Shown here: piece after piece, positions 10,785-22,373 of the stretch
Numbering within the stretch: position 1 is the stretch's first letter
Layout of the letters: each line of letters opens with the position of its first letter
Assembly: GCA_964017045.1 (NCBI GenBank)
Contig: OZ024810.1
Coordinates: 2,653,365-2,717,364, forward strand
Source of the DNA: Omphiscola glabra
Taxonomy: Eukaryota > Mollusca > Gastropoda > Lymnaeidae
Direction of reading: 5' to 3'
Length of the DNA: 64,000 nucleotides
Translations under genes and position numbers: made by a program
The notes under the pieces: generated by a model
What the model saw: the letters and a program-made list of their open reading frames with translations, nothing else
Told to the model about the DNA's origin: nothing
The model's database searches: none

Positions 10785-12460
10785 GATATATCCACCTGCT
10801 CACGCCCCTTCAATCCATAACTTTGAGTCTGCTATTAGTACTTTAATATTAGCTATATATGCAGTATTAACCCTAGTCTAAGAATAAACACATTTTTTGT
10901 ATGGTTTACAGATAAAAATTATGCGTTGTCTAATTTACTATAAGAGTAACAGTGGGGTATACTTTACTGCAAGAATATATATTGTTATTATATAATAATA
11001 ATATATTACCATAAACGATACTTAAATTACTATAAAAGTATACAGTATACATTATGATATATTTTACTACATAATATAGACTTTTGTGCATATTTTACCA
11101 TAAAAGTGTGCATTGTGTAAAATAATAATATAGATATATTTGAATTGTGTATTTTACCATAAAATTATTCGTTTGTTAAAATACCATAGTGGCCTATAAG
11201 CGTATAAGAATATTTATTGTTATCGAATATTTGACTATGAAAGTAATCAACAAATATACATTCGTCCTAAAAGTATGCAATATTTATCTTTTAACATTAG
11301 TGTATGCAGTAACAGTGAGATATGTGAAAGTACCAAACATACATCTGCAAGTGCCCTATTGCGTACGTACACCCGCTGATCTGATTCCCCCCGTGTGCGG
11401 TGTATGTGTGTGTGTGCCCAGAGAAAGCACCCGTGTTTGTCCACCGGGTGAATAGCACCGCTCGGATCTCGTGAGGTGAATCCCCTGCGAGGGATCAGCG
11501 GACCCTAATCCCCTTTCATCGCCTCGGATTCCGCTTAAACGTAGTTTAACGGGACAACAGGCCGTGACGCCGCACTAGCCGGAGACCTGAATGGAAACGG
11601 TTTGCTGCGCTGTCTGCCCCCAGTTCTGTTTGACGCTCAACTGTGGGGCTGCGGTTCGCTCTTTTATTTGACTGGTATTTTCACTTACAACAATTTTACC
11701 GATACGCAAATTTGGATGATTTTTTTTCTATCCTTTAAATTTATTTTTTTAAATTTATTTCACCAAGTTTTATTTGGCGTGAAATATTTAGGGCGCGGGG
11801 GACGCCCATGGAGACCAGACAGCTGAGAGTGTAGGAGTGGGTTAGAGTAGTACTTGCTGCGTCCTAATGGAGAAGGATGGGTTCCTTTAAACTCTGACCT
11901 CAGCATAATGATTAGCATTTCCTGCATGGATTTCTAGCTTTTTGATTCAACAAGTTATGAACAGAGCATGTCACATATGTCCTCTGACATGAGATGGGTT
12001 TTTTTTTTCACAATCTCAAGAGTGTAGTTTCACTAGAGATATTTTAAAACTTTGTCCAGTTGAAAATATATATATACATTTACTTCAAAATATATGTTTT
12101 TTTCTTGTAATACGATTCATTTAGTGAAGACATATTTTGTATTGCCGTTCGCTGTGTTTGGTATGCATTAGACCAGAGTGAACAGATGTATACATGTCAC
12201 ATGTGATTTATTTGAAATGCATTGTACTAAAGCAAACGCGGAACTCTTCAGTTCTCCAAGAAAGTCACGTCTGTGTACATCACCGATCACTGACCAAAAA
12301 TGTCTTTTTAAAGGTTACCACAAATGACCACAATTAAATAGGTATTTTCTAAAAAAATAAAATATATATTTCCATCAGCTGTCTTTTAAATATGGCTTCA
12401 GGCATCTTTCAAACTCTTCACAATTTAATAATATTGTACTTTTTTTGTACGTTCACACAG
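10785..12460. other. Wnt9 intron, distal part
   Basis: Very AT-rich to about 11340. A GC-rich island at 11345-11880 looks like an old dispersed repeat and shares CCATGG-GACCAGACAGCT with 3521-3537. AT-rich sequence then runs to the acceptor. No exon is supported. Confidence 0.6.
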
Positions 12461-12952
12461 GCCGTGAAAGATCTCGTGAGCAAGATCTGCAAGTGTCATG
12501 GCGTAACGGGCTCATGTGCTGTCAAAACCTGCTGGCTGCGATTGTCCCCCTTCCAGGAAGTGGGCAAAACAATCAAGACAAAGTACGAAAAATCCGCCAA
12601 GGTGATTGACGTCACCAACCAGGCCAACGGAAAGCCTCAGCTCTTGAAGAGGCGTAGCGCGCTCTTTGAACAGACCAACCAGTACGAAGATCACGACATC
12701 ATCCCGATCCGGAAATCGGATCTGACCCACATCGAGGACTCGCCGAGTTTCTGTCGGGAGAGTCGTTACTCTCCGGGAACCGTCGGCAGATCCTGCATCA
12801 AAGGACAAAACTGTGATTCCATCTGTTGTGGGCGGGGCTACAACGTGCAGAAGCAGAAGTACAAGCGCTCGTGCAAGTGCGAGGTCATCTGGTGCTGTCA
12901 TCTCAAATGCAAGGAATGTATCGTTGAGGAAGAAGTTTATTTATGTAAATAA
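12461..12952 (+). CDS. Wnt9: Wnt9, terminal coding exon
   Basis: The acceptor GTTCACACAG ends at 12460, and the exon continues phase 0 from 8664. It encodes 163 residues and ends CEVIWCCHLKCKECIVEEEV...LCK before TAA at 12950-12952. It contains the acylation-loop motif CKCHGVTGSC, then KTCWLRLSPF, EDSPSFCRESRYSPGT (the SPGT/DSPSFC pattern typical of Wnt9), NCDSICCGRGYN and the cysteine-dense C-terminal domain. All these cysteines are in the expected Wnt order. The residue normally palmitoleoylated by Porcupine, the serine in CHG-x-S-G-S-C, is threonine here (codon ACG at 12509-12511). Otherwise the exon looks fully functional. The protein would be secreted and act as a morphogen. No other Wnt gene is seen nearby. 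Confidence 0.95.
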   Translation, partial: AVKDLVSKICKCHGVTGSCAVKTCWLRLSPFQEVGKTIKTKYEKSAKVIDVTNQANGKPQLLKRRSALFEQTNQYEDHDIIPIRKSDLTHIEDSPSFCRESRYSPGTVGRSCIKGQNCDSICCGRGYNVQKQKYKRSCKCEVIWCCHLKCKECIVEEEVYLCK

Positions 12953-14489
12953 AATGTCTGGACTAAACGGTGTTTGAAATGTTTCCCCTGGCGAGATCGC
13001 TTGTCTGTCTGCATCGCTGACAGAATCGTATGAACATTGAAGCCATTCCGGTTTCATGGTGGGGCATCTGTGGATGTCCTCCGTCGTATTGCCATTTGGT
13101 GGTTGTTGGTGTGCGTGATGTACACAACTGGGAGTATTTTTAGAAGGATAACCCACATTTTTCTTTCTTTTATTACCTCCACTGCAGTGAAATAACTGTG
13201 AAAGAATTCAACACAACGAACGCTTTTTTAGGCAGAGATATTACTATGTCATAACGCTAGAGGTGAACAAGGTTTGCGTTGAAGTGTGAACATGAAGAGA
13301 CAATCACCGCTGAAGAAAAAACTCTTGTCTTTGAAGACTTTGGTATTGAAATTAAATATATTCTGAAAATCATATATAACATCGTTTTCCATCATTACAA
13401 CACATTTACCTGAATTCAACACAAATTATAAAAAAAATGTTATCCATCGTGTTTGTTAATGATATATACGATTTGTTTGACCAACTATTTACTAACGAGC
13501 TAGTATCGTTAAGGAATGACGTCATTTGTCTAAATATAGATATTTTTTGGTAATCTGATTTCTACATTGAAGTAAAATGTGTTTTAAAAGGGATAAGTAT
13601 GTAAATATAAGAACGGGTTTGTTAAATGATGCTTTCTTCAATGAAATAAGGACTTTTCATTGCTTATTTGATAAGGGAAAGTCGTTAGCTGACGATAATG
13701 CTTAATCACATCATCCGTTTGTTTCATTAAAGATAACACTTTCCAAAGCTACATGAATCAATCGATTATCTGAGGCCAAACAATCACAACACAGAACTCT
13801 TAGCGCAGTCTTTGAACTTACTTTATTGATAATGACGAATTTCTGAACAAAATATAATTCGATTTGTGTTTTTTTTTTTTTTATTCTTATTATTTTAACT
13901 TGATAACGTTATAAAGGGTTGGGAAATGTTTTAGCTCAGAGGGCCTCGTGGAAAAAAAATTTGGCGTGACCCATGATATTTACGTATTTGAAGATGGGCC
14001 TCAAAATTCATTCCCTGTTTGGTTCGCAAATATACATTGGATTTTTAATTTTTTTTTTTTTTTTTGCAGTAATCGTAATTTTTGTTATGTAAAATATTGA
14101 ACGATAATTATTAATTTTTGTATTACATATTAAGAAGACAATAATTAAGTTTTCGGAAGGTCTTGCAGACTGCATTAAAGTTTCAGCGGGTCCAGTGTGG
14201 CCCACGGCCCTAGTTTGCCCACCCCCTGACGTAAAATGATCGTGACATAATTACGGGTTGTGTATTGCGAGCACATACGTGCTATCAATTTATAACATTA
14301 TGGGAATCTGAACATTGTCATGCTACTTATGATAGTGTTCTTGAAACATTATTTCACAATTTAGCTACAACATTTAGCTACACAATTTAGCTTTACAATT
14401 TAGCTACACCATTGACACTTAATGTATAGTTCAATAATTTTTTTATTATTTTTTTTGTTCATTGGTTTTTTATATTGTGGTAGATTCAC
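12953..14489 (+). other. Wnt9 3' flank, probable 3' UTR then spacer
   Basis: AATAAA overlaps the stop codon (12948-12953), and further AT-rich signals occur downstream, so the true poly(A) site cannot be fixed. T-runs occur at 13868-13882 and 14043-14063. No gene is seen. Confidence 0.45.
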
Positions 14490-14690
14490 TGATTTCACTG
14501 ATATGTCCCTATATTTCACTAAAATGTCCCTATATTTCACTGAAATGTCCCTATATTTCAATAAAATGTCCTTATATTTCACTAAAATGTCCCTATATTT
14601 CACTAAAAATGTCCCTATATTTCACTGAAATGTCCCTATATTTCACTAAAATGTCCCTATATTTTAATGAAATATCCTTATATTTTGAAT
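14490..14690. repeat. 21-bp minisatellite, about 9 copies
   Basis: The unit is AATGTCCCTATATTTCACTA + A. It is open on both strands because the period is 3n. Confidence 0.93.
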
Positions 14691-14968
14691 GGGAAATAAT
14701 CCAAGCCGACACACGACCTTCCCCAATCACTTTTTTATTGCTTCATCAGTAAGGTCGCCCTCTAGATTTCATGTCTGCATGTTAGCAATGCATTTTTAAA
14801 GAGATAAGGATATGATCTGAACTCACTGCATTGTAACTAAGATGCGATTGTTTGTTCAAACCTGTAAATTATTCTCAATAAATTATACTATCTGATCAAG
14901 CAACTTCTCTGTGTTCTGGTCATGTGACATGTGCTCTTTGAAATATTAGTAGTAGTAGTTAACCTGCT

Positions 14969-15048
14969 CTCTCTCTCTGTCTCTCTCTCCGTCTCTCTCT
15001 CTCTCTCTGTCTCTCGCTCTCGCTCTCTCTCTCTCTCTCTCTCTCTTT
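14969..15048. repeat. CT microsatellite
   Basis: About 80 bp of CTCTCT with CTGTCT and CTCGCT interruptions. Confidence 0.95.
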
Positions 15049-15132
15049 CTGGCATCCGCCCGTCACACTTTGACGGTAAACTTCGCAGGATGAAATTACA
15101 AGGCGTGGGATTTCTTTTCTTATGAGGATGAG

Positions 15133-16208
15133 CTGATTCCTGTGACGTTGGCGGCACACAGAAGTTCCTATAACGTTGGCGGCACACACAGGTTCCTATA
15201 ACGTTGGCGGCACACACAGGTTCCTGTGACGTTGGCGGCACACAGAAGTTCATGTGACGTTGGCGGCACACAGAGATTCCTGTGATGTTGGCGGCACACA
15301 GAAGTTCATGTGACGTTGGCGGCACACAGAGATTCCTGTGACGTTGGCGGCACACAGAGATTCCTGTGACGTTGGCGGCACACAGAAGTTCATGTGACGT
15401 TGGCGGCACACAGAGATTCCTGTGACGTTGGCGGCACACAGAAGTTCATGTGACGTTGGCGGCACACAAAGATTCCTGTGATGTTGGCTGCACACAGAAG
15501 TTCATGTGACTTTGGCGGCACACACAGGTTCCTTTGACGTTGGCGGCACACAGAGGTTCCTGTTATGTTGACTGCTCACCCAGGCTCCTGTTACGTTGGC
15601 TGTACACTCAGGTTCCTGTTACGTTGGCTGTACACAAAGGTTCCTGTGGCGTTGGCGGCACACAGAGGTTCCTGTGATGTTGGCTGCACACCCAGGCTCC
15701 TGTTACGTTGGCTGTACACAAAGATTCCAGTGGTGTTGGCTGCACACACCGGTTCCTGTTACGTTGGCTGTAAACAAAGGTTCCTGTTTTGTTGGCTGCA
15801 CATAGAGGTTCCTGTGATGTTGGCTGTACATAGAGATTCCTGTGATGTTGGCTGCACATAGAGATTCCAGTGATGTTGGCTGTTATAGAGGTTCCTTTGA
15901 TGTTAGCTGTACACAGAGGTTCCTGTTACGTTTGCTGCACATAGAGGTTCCTGTGATGTTTGCTGCACATAGAGATTCATGTGACGTCGGCTGCACATAG
16001 AGGTTCCTGTGACATTGGCTGCACATAGAGGTTCCTGTGACGTTGGCTGCACATAGAGGTTCCTGTGACGTTGGCTAAACATAGAGGTTCCTGCCACGTT
16101 GGCTGCACATAGAGGTTCCTGTGATTTTGGCTGTACATAGAGGTTCCTGTGATGTTGGCTGCACATAGAGATTCCTGTGACGTTGGCTGCACATAGAGGT
16201 TCTTGTGG
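15133..16208. repeat. 28-bp minisatellite, about 38 copies in two subfamilies
   Basis: Units contain TTCCTGTGACGTTGGC. The left half (to about 15,550) has GGCGGCACACAG; the right half has GGCTGCACATAGAG, with mixed units between. The period is not a multiple of 3, and frames on both strands stay open by repetition. No gene is called. Confidence 0.96.
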
Positions 16209-16818
16209 CTTAGGGATGTATTTATCCTATTGTATTTTCTGGTTAAAGCTTGCAGCTATTGGTTGCAGACAACTCTGTTCACCCCGGGACTCCTCTGAAC
16301 TGGTAGGAACTGTGTTTACAAGCTCTCTCCCCCCCCCCTGCCCGTGACTCCTCTGAACTGGTAGGAACTGTGTTTACAAGCTCTCCCCCCCCCCTGCCCG
16401 GGACTCCACTGAACTGGTAGGAGTATTAGCTTATCTAGTATAATATTTCAAGTTTCACATGGACTTTATTATTTATTATTGCTTTTTTTTTTTTTTTGAA
16501 AATGAAAGTTTAGTAGCTCCCAAACTGGGTACAGAACGTCTGTTTACGAAACGAATGCATTGTAATGAAAGGGAATATACGAACTTTAAGCATGGACTAA
16601 ACTTCCCCCACGGATATAACAGTAAGGAAATAAGGGAAACAACTTGTGGAAAATTATAAAGTTAAGATTTACTTTTTAATTCCTTCAAAAATAAAAATAA
16701 TAATTTTTTATAAATAATAAAGAGGAGTAGATTTTAAATAAATCTTATTACAATTATTTAATTAAAGTTTCCATTTCTTATAATATGTTTATTCAAATAA
16801 TGTTCTTAATTATACTTT
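16209..16818. repeat. Spacer with a 65-bp repeat (16278-16425)
   Basis: Just over two copies of GACTCCTCTGAACTGGTAGG + AACTGTGTTTACAAGCTCTC, each followed by a C9-C10 run, lie at 16278-16425. The rest is AT-rich and featureless. Confidence 0.85.
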
Positions 16819-17707
16819 CGTAAAATGGAGTAACTTTGGGCCAGGGGGAGAAAAACTAACCTTTCTTCTTTGGCAGCCATTTTGTTTTGTTTTTTCAAGC
16901 TGCAAACTTTGTATTTTGTCACAACACAACAGTAAGTGTAAGTATAATATAATTATATAATCTTGTGCATAAGAAGATGCTATAGATGCTAATTATACTA
17001 TTTAGATATAATTTTCAAGATAAAATAAAACTAAGCAGGTGGCCAATTTTACCCCAATAAGTATCACTACTTTGGGGTAACTTTGGACATTAGTTACCCC
17101 ATTGATTTACTTGTGTGATTTTATTGAAATATTTGGTTTTCACAATAACAATGTGAAATAGTACTTAATTCAGTGGAATTGGTTTTTTGTTTTTTTCTTT
17201 CTAGGCTTTTAAAAGGAATGTTTTGGCTTTAATTTAGAGTAATCTCAAATCAAAGAATGGATTTACTTTCATCTGTTACAGATCTGTACTCTATATTTGT
17301 CTTATACTTCAGACCCAGCCATGCCATGCACATACAAGAAAAAGCCTGGGACCAGAAAATATGCCTCCTGTGACGACGAAAAACTCCAGAAGGCTTGTGA
17401 CATGATGATAACTAGTGGAGCTAGTCAGAGGATTGAGTGTGCTGGGTTAGGGATCACGAGAAGCACTCTTCAAAATAAACTTAAGAACAGGCATATGCAG
17501 AAACCTGGACGGCCAACTGTTCTAACAGAACTAGAAGAAAAGGCAATAGCTGAAAAATTGAAGAAATAATCGTTTTTGAATTATTTGTACTTAATGGTAA
17601 TGCTATAGCCCTTGAATTAAACTATTAAATTCATAATTTCAATTAGGGGTATTGTCAGAATATTCAATGTTCCACATAAAATGGACCAAAGTTCCCCCAT
17701 TTTACGG
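16819..17707 (+). mobile_element. Non-autonomous pogo/Tigger-like DNA transposon, about 0.9 kb
   Basis: The left end reads TCGTAAAATGGAGTAACTTT. The right end, reverse-complemented, reads CCGTAAAATGGGGGAACTTT: an imperfect inverted repeat of over 20 bp. TA dinucleotides lie just outside both ends, as expected for Tc1/mariner-pogo targets. The interior carries only the transposase N-terminus (17321-17569). Internal AT-rich sequence fills the rest. Confidence 0.7.
17321..17569 (+). CDS. Truncated pogo-type transposase, HTH_psq DNA-binding end only (82 aa)
   Basis: An intact frame from ATG 17321 to TAA encodes MPCTYKKKPGTRKYASCDDE followed by a helix-turn-helix ending ITRSTLQNKLKNRH, then KPGRPTVLTELEEKAIAEKL. 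This order matches the pipsqueak/CENP-B-like first half of pogo/Tigger transposases and jerky-like proteins: a K-R-K-Y start, GI-x-STLQNKLK, and GRPTVLT-EEE. The usual second HTH and the DDE catalytic domain are absent. It could bind transposon ends without cutting, or be a passive remnant. A TTG 24 bases upstream is in frame but has no special support as a start. Confidence 0.7.
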   Translation: MPCTYKKKPGTRKYASCDDEKLQKACDMMITSGASQRIECAGLGITRSTLQNKLKNRHMQKPGRPTVLTELEEKAIAEKLKK

Positions 17708-19296
17708 TATTTATACTTTTTTAACATTGCATGTTTGTTTCCAGCTAGATTGACCATGGCCAAGATAAAATTGGTATCGTATAATTGTGTTAGTTTCATT
17801 CAAATGTTTCTGCCTGTGTTTTATTATGTTGAAAACAAATATTTATAATTTAATCAAAACAAATGTTCATTTTTTTAAGAAAAAAATCCTTTTAAACACA
17901 ATAACTTCTGGTATAAATGTATTTTTATTAAATCTCATTTAAAGTGCACTCTTTATAAATAAATAGTATGATATCCATGAAAATTAATATATCATGTAAA
18001 AATATAAATACTTTTGAATATCATCAGCTGGCGAAAGTAAGTCAATATAAAATAAAAATCGGCTTGTTCACACATAAGTAAAGTAATATCACATCTGTAA
18101 AACATCGGTTGAATGAAGTACATATTAAAAGATAAAAATATCATAGCCAAAAATAGAACTTATATATTACAAGGATTATATTCATATCTTATTTTGGTTA
18201 ATATATTTTAAAAATTCAACAAATAAACATGATTCCCTATTTATTAATTTATAAATCTCAATCTGTATATCATGGCGAATGTTTAAAGCAATGTCAGATG
18301 AAAATATGGATAGCGAGTTGAGCACTTACTAATGTAGCACGTTTATAAATTCAATGGATATTTACGACTAGAAGTAGAACAGAATTTACTTAAAGACCAA
18401 ACTATTTAATGGCATGGATCTATTTTAACTAGAATAACATTTACAATATTGCATGAACTGATTGCTGTAGTCAAAATATTGAACTTTTAACTATAACCTG
18501 CTGAACTTTCAACTATAACCAGCTAAATTTAAATTCACTTAGTACATTGACATGCTATTCAACAGTAATAAGATATAATATTTCTTTCTTCCAATAATTC
18601 CCCATTCTCTAACACACTACATTTGTTTTACCTGTAACAACTTACACGCTCTATGATTTGCCGGACACTATCCAGCATTGTGTGTTGAATTTCTGACTTA
18701 ATGCATGAAAATTGGATAATTATTGACCCATATTATATTATTCAGCATTTATCAAGATCAGAGTTAAATGTATCCAATTTTTAATTATTAATACATTCAT
18801 TTTTCTGCATTCTTGCTGAAGATGACAATCTACCATAACTTTCTCATACTTATTTCGCAGAAGTTCAATATTTCTAGAATATTTGGTGTCATCATTAAGT
18901 CATTAAGGTTATTTTGTTACACGAGTTCAGTATACAGTAATTGATTTGTTAGATAGTTTTAAAATGACATCACATGACGTCTGATAAAGAAAGTGTGTTT
19001 GTGTTTGTCCAAACCAAATAGAACATAACGTTAACAGCTTGACCCTAGTTTACTCTCTACACCCCTCTAAATATGCACTAACTCGGAAAATGACATCTAC
19101 ATTTTAGACATGTATACAAAATTAAAAAATCGAATGAACAAAACATATATTTAAAATTTTTTAAATGACAATCAGTCTTGAAATGTGAATAGAGGAATTC
19201 GCACTTAACTTTTGTGTATGCTAAATATATACCATTATTTAAATAAACATTAACTAGCTAACACACATATTCTAAGGACGTTTTGATGTTACGCTC
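17708..19296 (-). other. AT-rich stretch, possibly 3' UTR of the minus-strand gene ending at 19297
   Basis: There are no repeats longer than a few units and no reading frame with motifs. Its position downstream of a candidate terminal exon suggests 3' UTR or intergenic DNA. Confidence 0.3.
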
Positions 19297-19427
19297 TTAA
19301 AACACTGGCAAGTACATTGGCAGCCAGCCAGCTCCATTTGTGGCTGAGGCTGGAGCAGCCCCGTTTTTTGCCACAGTGCCTGCTTTTACGTTACCACTGA
19401 CGTCCACGTGACTCCGTATCCACTGTA
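19297..19427 (-). CDS. Candidate terminal coding exon, unknown protein
   Basis: A GC-richer block in AT-rich DNA. On the minus strand, a pyrimidine-rich acceptor ending TTACTAACAG at 19428 opens a frame of about 43 codons. It contains WIRSHVDVSGNVKAGTVAKN and GAGWLPMYLPVF before TAA (19297-19299). The contrast with the surrounding base composition and the clean frame favour a real exon. A second AG (exon from 19422) is possible. Ala/Gly-rich linker plus a hydrophobic end is all I can describe; I do not recognise the family. It may belong with the exon at 21802-22316, but the splice phases do not match directly, so at least one exon would lie between. Confidence 0.5.
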
Positions 19428-20439
19428 CTGTTAGTAACAGTAACAGTAACATGAATCATTTAAACTTGTAGAATCAGAGACAAATCAATCAAATATTTGG
19501 TGCACTAAATAAAGTCACGGATTCAACATAATGAACAAAACACCAAAATCTGCCATTTAATTGATGTGCTCGTTAATCTCTTACCCATTTCTACAGTGAA
19601 TTGTGTAACTGTAATACCCGGTATACTTAAAACTGAAAACACAATGAGTGACAATGCAGCATCAAAAATGCCAACACCATGCATTTGAAATATTATCGTA
19701 GTTTGACACTGTATGTCTAGCAAACTTAAGAGTTACCATTAGCGCTAATAAATAGTTTACAGGGACTAGAAAATGAATGCACGTTCAAACAATTATCTCC
19801 ATGGTGTTTGTGGATAGTTTTCTCACAAACTTCTAATCTACGCTTGATTTACCGTACTTAAACTCGTTATTTTATCGTGCATTTTAATTATGCCATGATA
19901 TAATATTACATTTTCTTTTCTAAAAATAACGATACATATTATGTTTACGTTAAAAAGTAGTGGTGTTATTTAAATCACAACAATATTTAAATGCGATATA
20001 CAACAATACAAACAATGTTAAGTGCCTGAACAATTGCATTCAAGAAATGAAATACAATTTTAGAATTAGATGTGACAACTCATTGATTTCTTAAGTTCAA
20101 AATCTTGCATACATATTATTGTCATACATTTCCATTATGTTTTAGACTCCCATCCGTCTGGTGTCAAAAACTAAAATTTAAAAAGTTATAATAAATTTGA
20201 ATTGTTTTTAAACATTAGTTCATATCTTTATATAAAACCAAGTCAAATCTATATTTTGCAGTGATTTGCTATGCTTAAAAATAACAAACAGTAACTTTAC
20301 TCTTCTTAGTAAAAGAAATAATCATAATTAAAGTTAATGTATTTTTGTTTAACAATTCAGATCCTGTGACAACGATTTCTGAAAGAGTATTTTTTTAAAT
20401 TTTATAACTCAACTCCCTAAATACACTAATGTCAATGTC
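19428..20439. other. AT-rich spacer or intron
   Basis: No exon, repeat or element is recognised. Confidence 0.5.
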
Positions 20440-20930
20440 CTATGCCATATATGTGTCCTGTGCCTTGCGTCCTGTGCCCTTTGTCCTGTGCCTTGTGGCC
20501 TGTGCCTTGTGGCATGTGGTTCATTTAAAACTTTGATGTCTTTTATTATGGTACGATTTACCGTGAGCTCTGTGCCCTTAACTCGCATTATTTTAGTACC
20601 GGATATGTTTATTATTAAAATGTCATATGGCCCTCGGCTGTTGATTGGTTGCCATTTTGCCCGCGGTTGTTGATTGGTTTCCATTTGGTTCCTGGTTTTT
20701 TATTGGTTGTCGTTTGGTGTGTGGCTATTTATAATTATTGATTGGCATTTGTCCGTGGATGTTGATTACTTGCCATTTGGTCCAAAGCTGTTGGTTTGTG
20801 ACCTTTAGGTCCATAGCTGTTGTTTTGTGACCCTTTTGGTCCATAGCTGCTTGGTTTGTGACCCTTTTGGTCCGTGACTGTTGATTAAATACCATTTGGT
20901 CCGCGGCTGTTGATTGGTTATTCACAGCAC
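20440..20930. repeat. Two diverged tandem arrays
   Basis: 20450-20518 repeats TCCTGTGCCTTGTGGC-like units of 14-15 bp. 20632-20925 repeats units of about 30 bp of the form TGGTCCGTGGCTGTTGATTGG with heavy divergence. Open frames here follow the repeats. Confidence 0.75.
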
Positions 20931-21801
20931 TCCTCTCTATTGAAAGGAGATCCACTATCCGCCACCTGGTGGACGCGCTGGGTTGGGGATGGTCGCCCCT
21001 GCTCTTCCCAGTACTCCTCTATGTAGCTAATCTAAAATCCGCGATTATTCTACATGAGGCCTTGAATCCAATTCTCCGTGATTGATACCAACTGTACACA
21101 GCTTATCCCAACTGTACACAGCTTGAAATAAATCCTCATTAGACGTACTTATTAGACGTACTAATCAGACTACTCATTGTATTAATCCAATTTTGTTCCT
21201 CCATTGGAATGATACTGAAATTTTTATACGTTCCTGACAAGATAAATAAATAATTATATATATTATGAACAAAGATATAATAAAAATCCATTATTTGTAT
21301 AATTAAACAAATAAACACTGATACTCTCTCTAGATTCCGATTTTCTTCGAAAATACATCCAGCCCACTTTTTTTCAAAATTTATTACGATGATCCAGGGG
21401 CTACCCTTGTCCTTTCAAAATATTATTTTTAAAAATTGAATTAGTGGTAAGTAGATTGTGTGCCACGTGGGCTAACCAGGGATTCGATTAAAAGTTCGTT
21501 TATTAGGTTTTTGGTGTCTCCTGTAAACTTTAGAAAACCTTAGATTTATTCCCCTTTAGGTATACCTCAAACCTGTTAAGAGATGTATAATAAATTGTAC
21601 AATGTTTAACATGCTAAACTAGTCTTAACATAATTCTGCAAATTATCAATAATACTATCTTATTAGAGTAGTTAGCGCCACGGTCACGTTGGACTAAGAT
21701 GTTTACTGATATTTACCAATAAAATAAGATAAAAATAAATTAATTCATTGAATGAAAATAAAAATCATTGATATAGGAACTTTGTGATCAGTAAGACTTA
21801 C
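20931..21801. other. Spacer or intron, no gene recognised
   Basis: A GC-richer patch at 20955-21010 (CCGCCACCTGGTGGACGCG, containing CCACCTGGTGG) may be an old element. The rest is AT-rich. Confidence 0.45.
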
Positions 21802-22316
21802 CACCTAGAATGCATTATCATGTAATCTTCTCGACTTTCGAGCCTTATTTGCACAGTTTGAGACATTCCCTCAGCCCTTATGGGTACCAGAAACGTATAA
21901 CTTCCTGCGTGCTTTAACGTTACCGTTACATATTGGTCTCTCAAATGTGCCCTCCGATAGGCTGCAAGGTCAACATCGACATTGTCGTCAATATCTAAAT
22001 GATCATCACCAACTCGCTCATGTATGTCAATATCTAAATGATGATCATCAACTCTCTCATGTATATCAATATCTCCATTAGTGAAATCAATTGTTTCACG
22101 TCTATCAATATTTCCATAAGCGCCATACACTGTTCCAAGTCTATCAATATCTCCAACGGCACCATTAAATGTTTCCAATCTATCAAGCTCTCCATTATTC
22201 CTATTAATTGGGCCACGTCTATCCACATCATGACTGTCTCTAGTTGGTTCGCTGGGTCTGAGGGAATGGTTTCGTAATTGTACATTGAAGTCTCGAAAGT
22301 CGAGAAGATTGTCCAT
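21802..22316 (-). CDS. Candidate first coding exon of an unknown Asp/His/Arg-rich protein
   Basis: An ATG at 22316 opens 171 codons that run into a strong donor, GTG|GTAAGT (21801-21796). Without splicing it stops two codons later. A plausible upstream acceptor, TTTTTATTTCTAG ending near 22373, puts about 55 nt of 5' UTR in the same exon. The protein begins MDNLLDFRDFNVQLRNHSLR and has imperfect 9-10-residue repeats (NGDIDRLET, YGNIDRRET, GDIDIHERV, HLDIDIHERV). It ends in a non-repetitive part, YVTVTLKHAGSYTFLVPIRA then SQTVQIRLESRE, that looks like beta structure. There is no signal peptide or membrane helix. The non-repetitive C-terminal part argues against a pure minisatellite artefact. 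Family unknown. Confidence 0.5.
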
Positions 22317-22373
22317 AATGAAATATTTGTTGTTTACAACTCAGGATTAAAATGGTGTCTGCTCCTCGTTCTA

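Noticed and set aside
12512..12901. 129-codon minus frame
   Set aside because: Antisense shadow of the Wnt9 terminal exon.
14888..16192. Several long frames in the 28-bp array
   Set aside because: Open on both strands by repetition. The apparent Cys-rich peptides are translation of the repeat.
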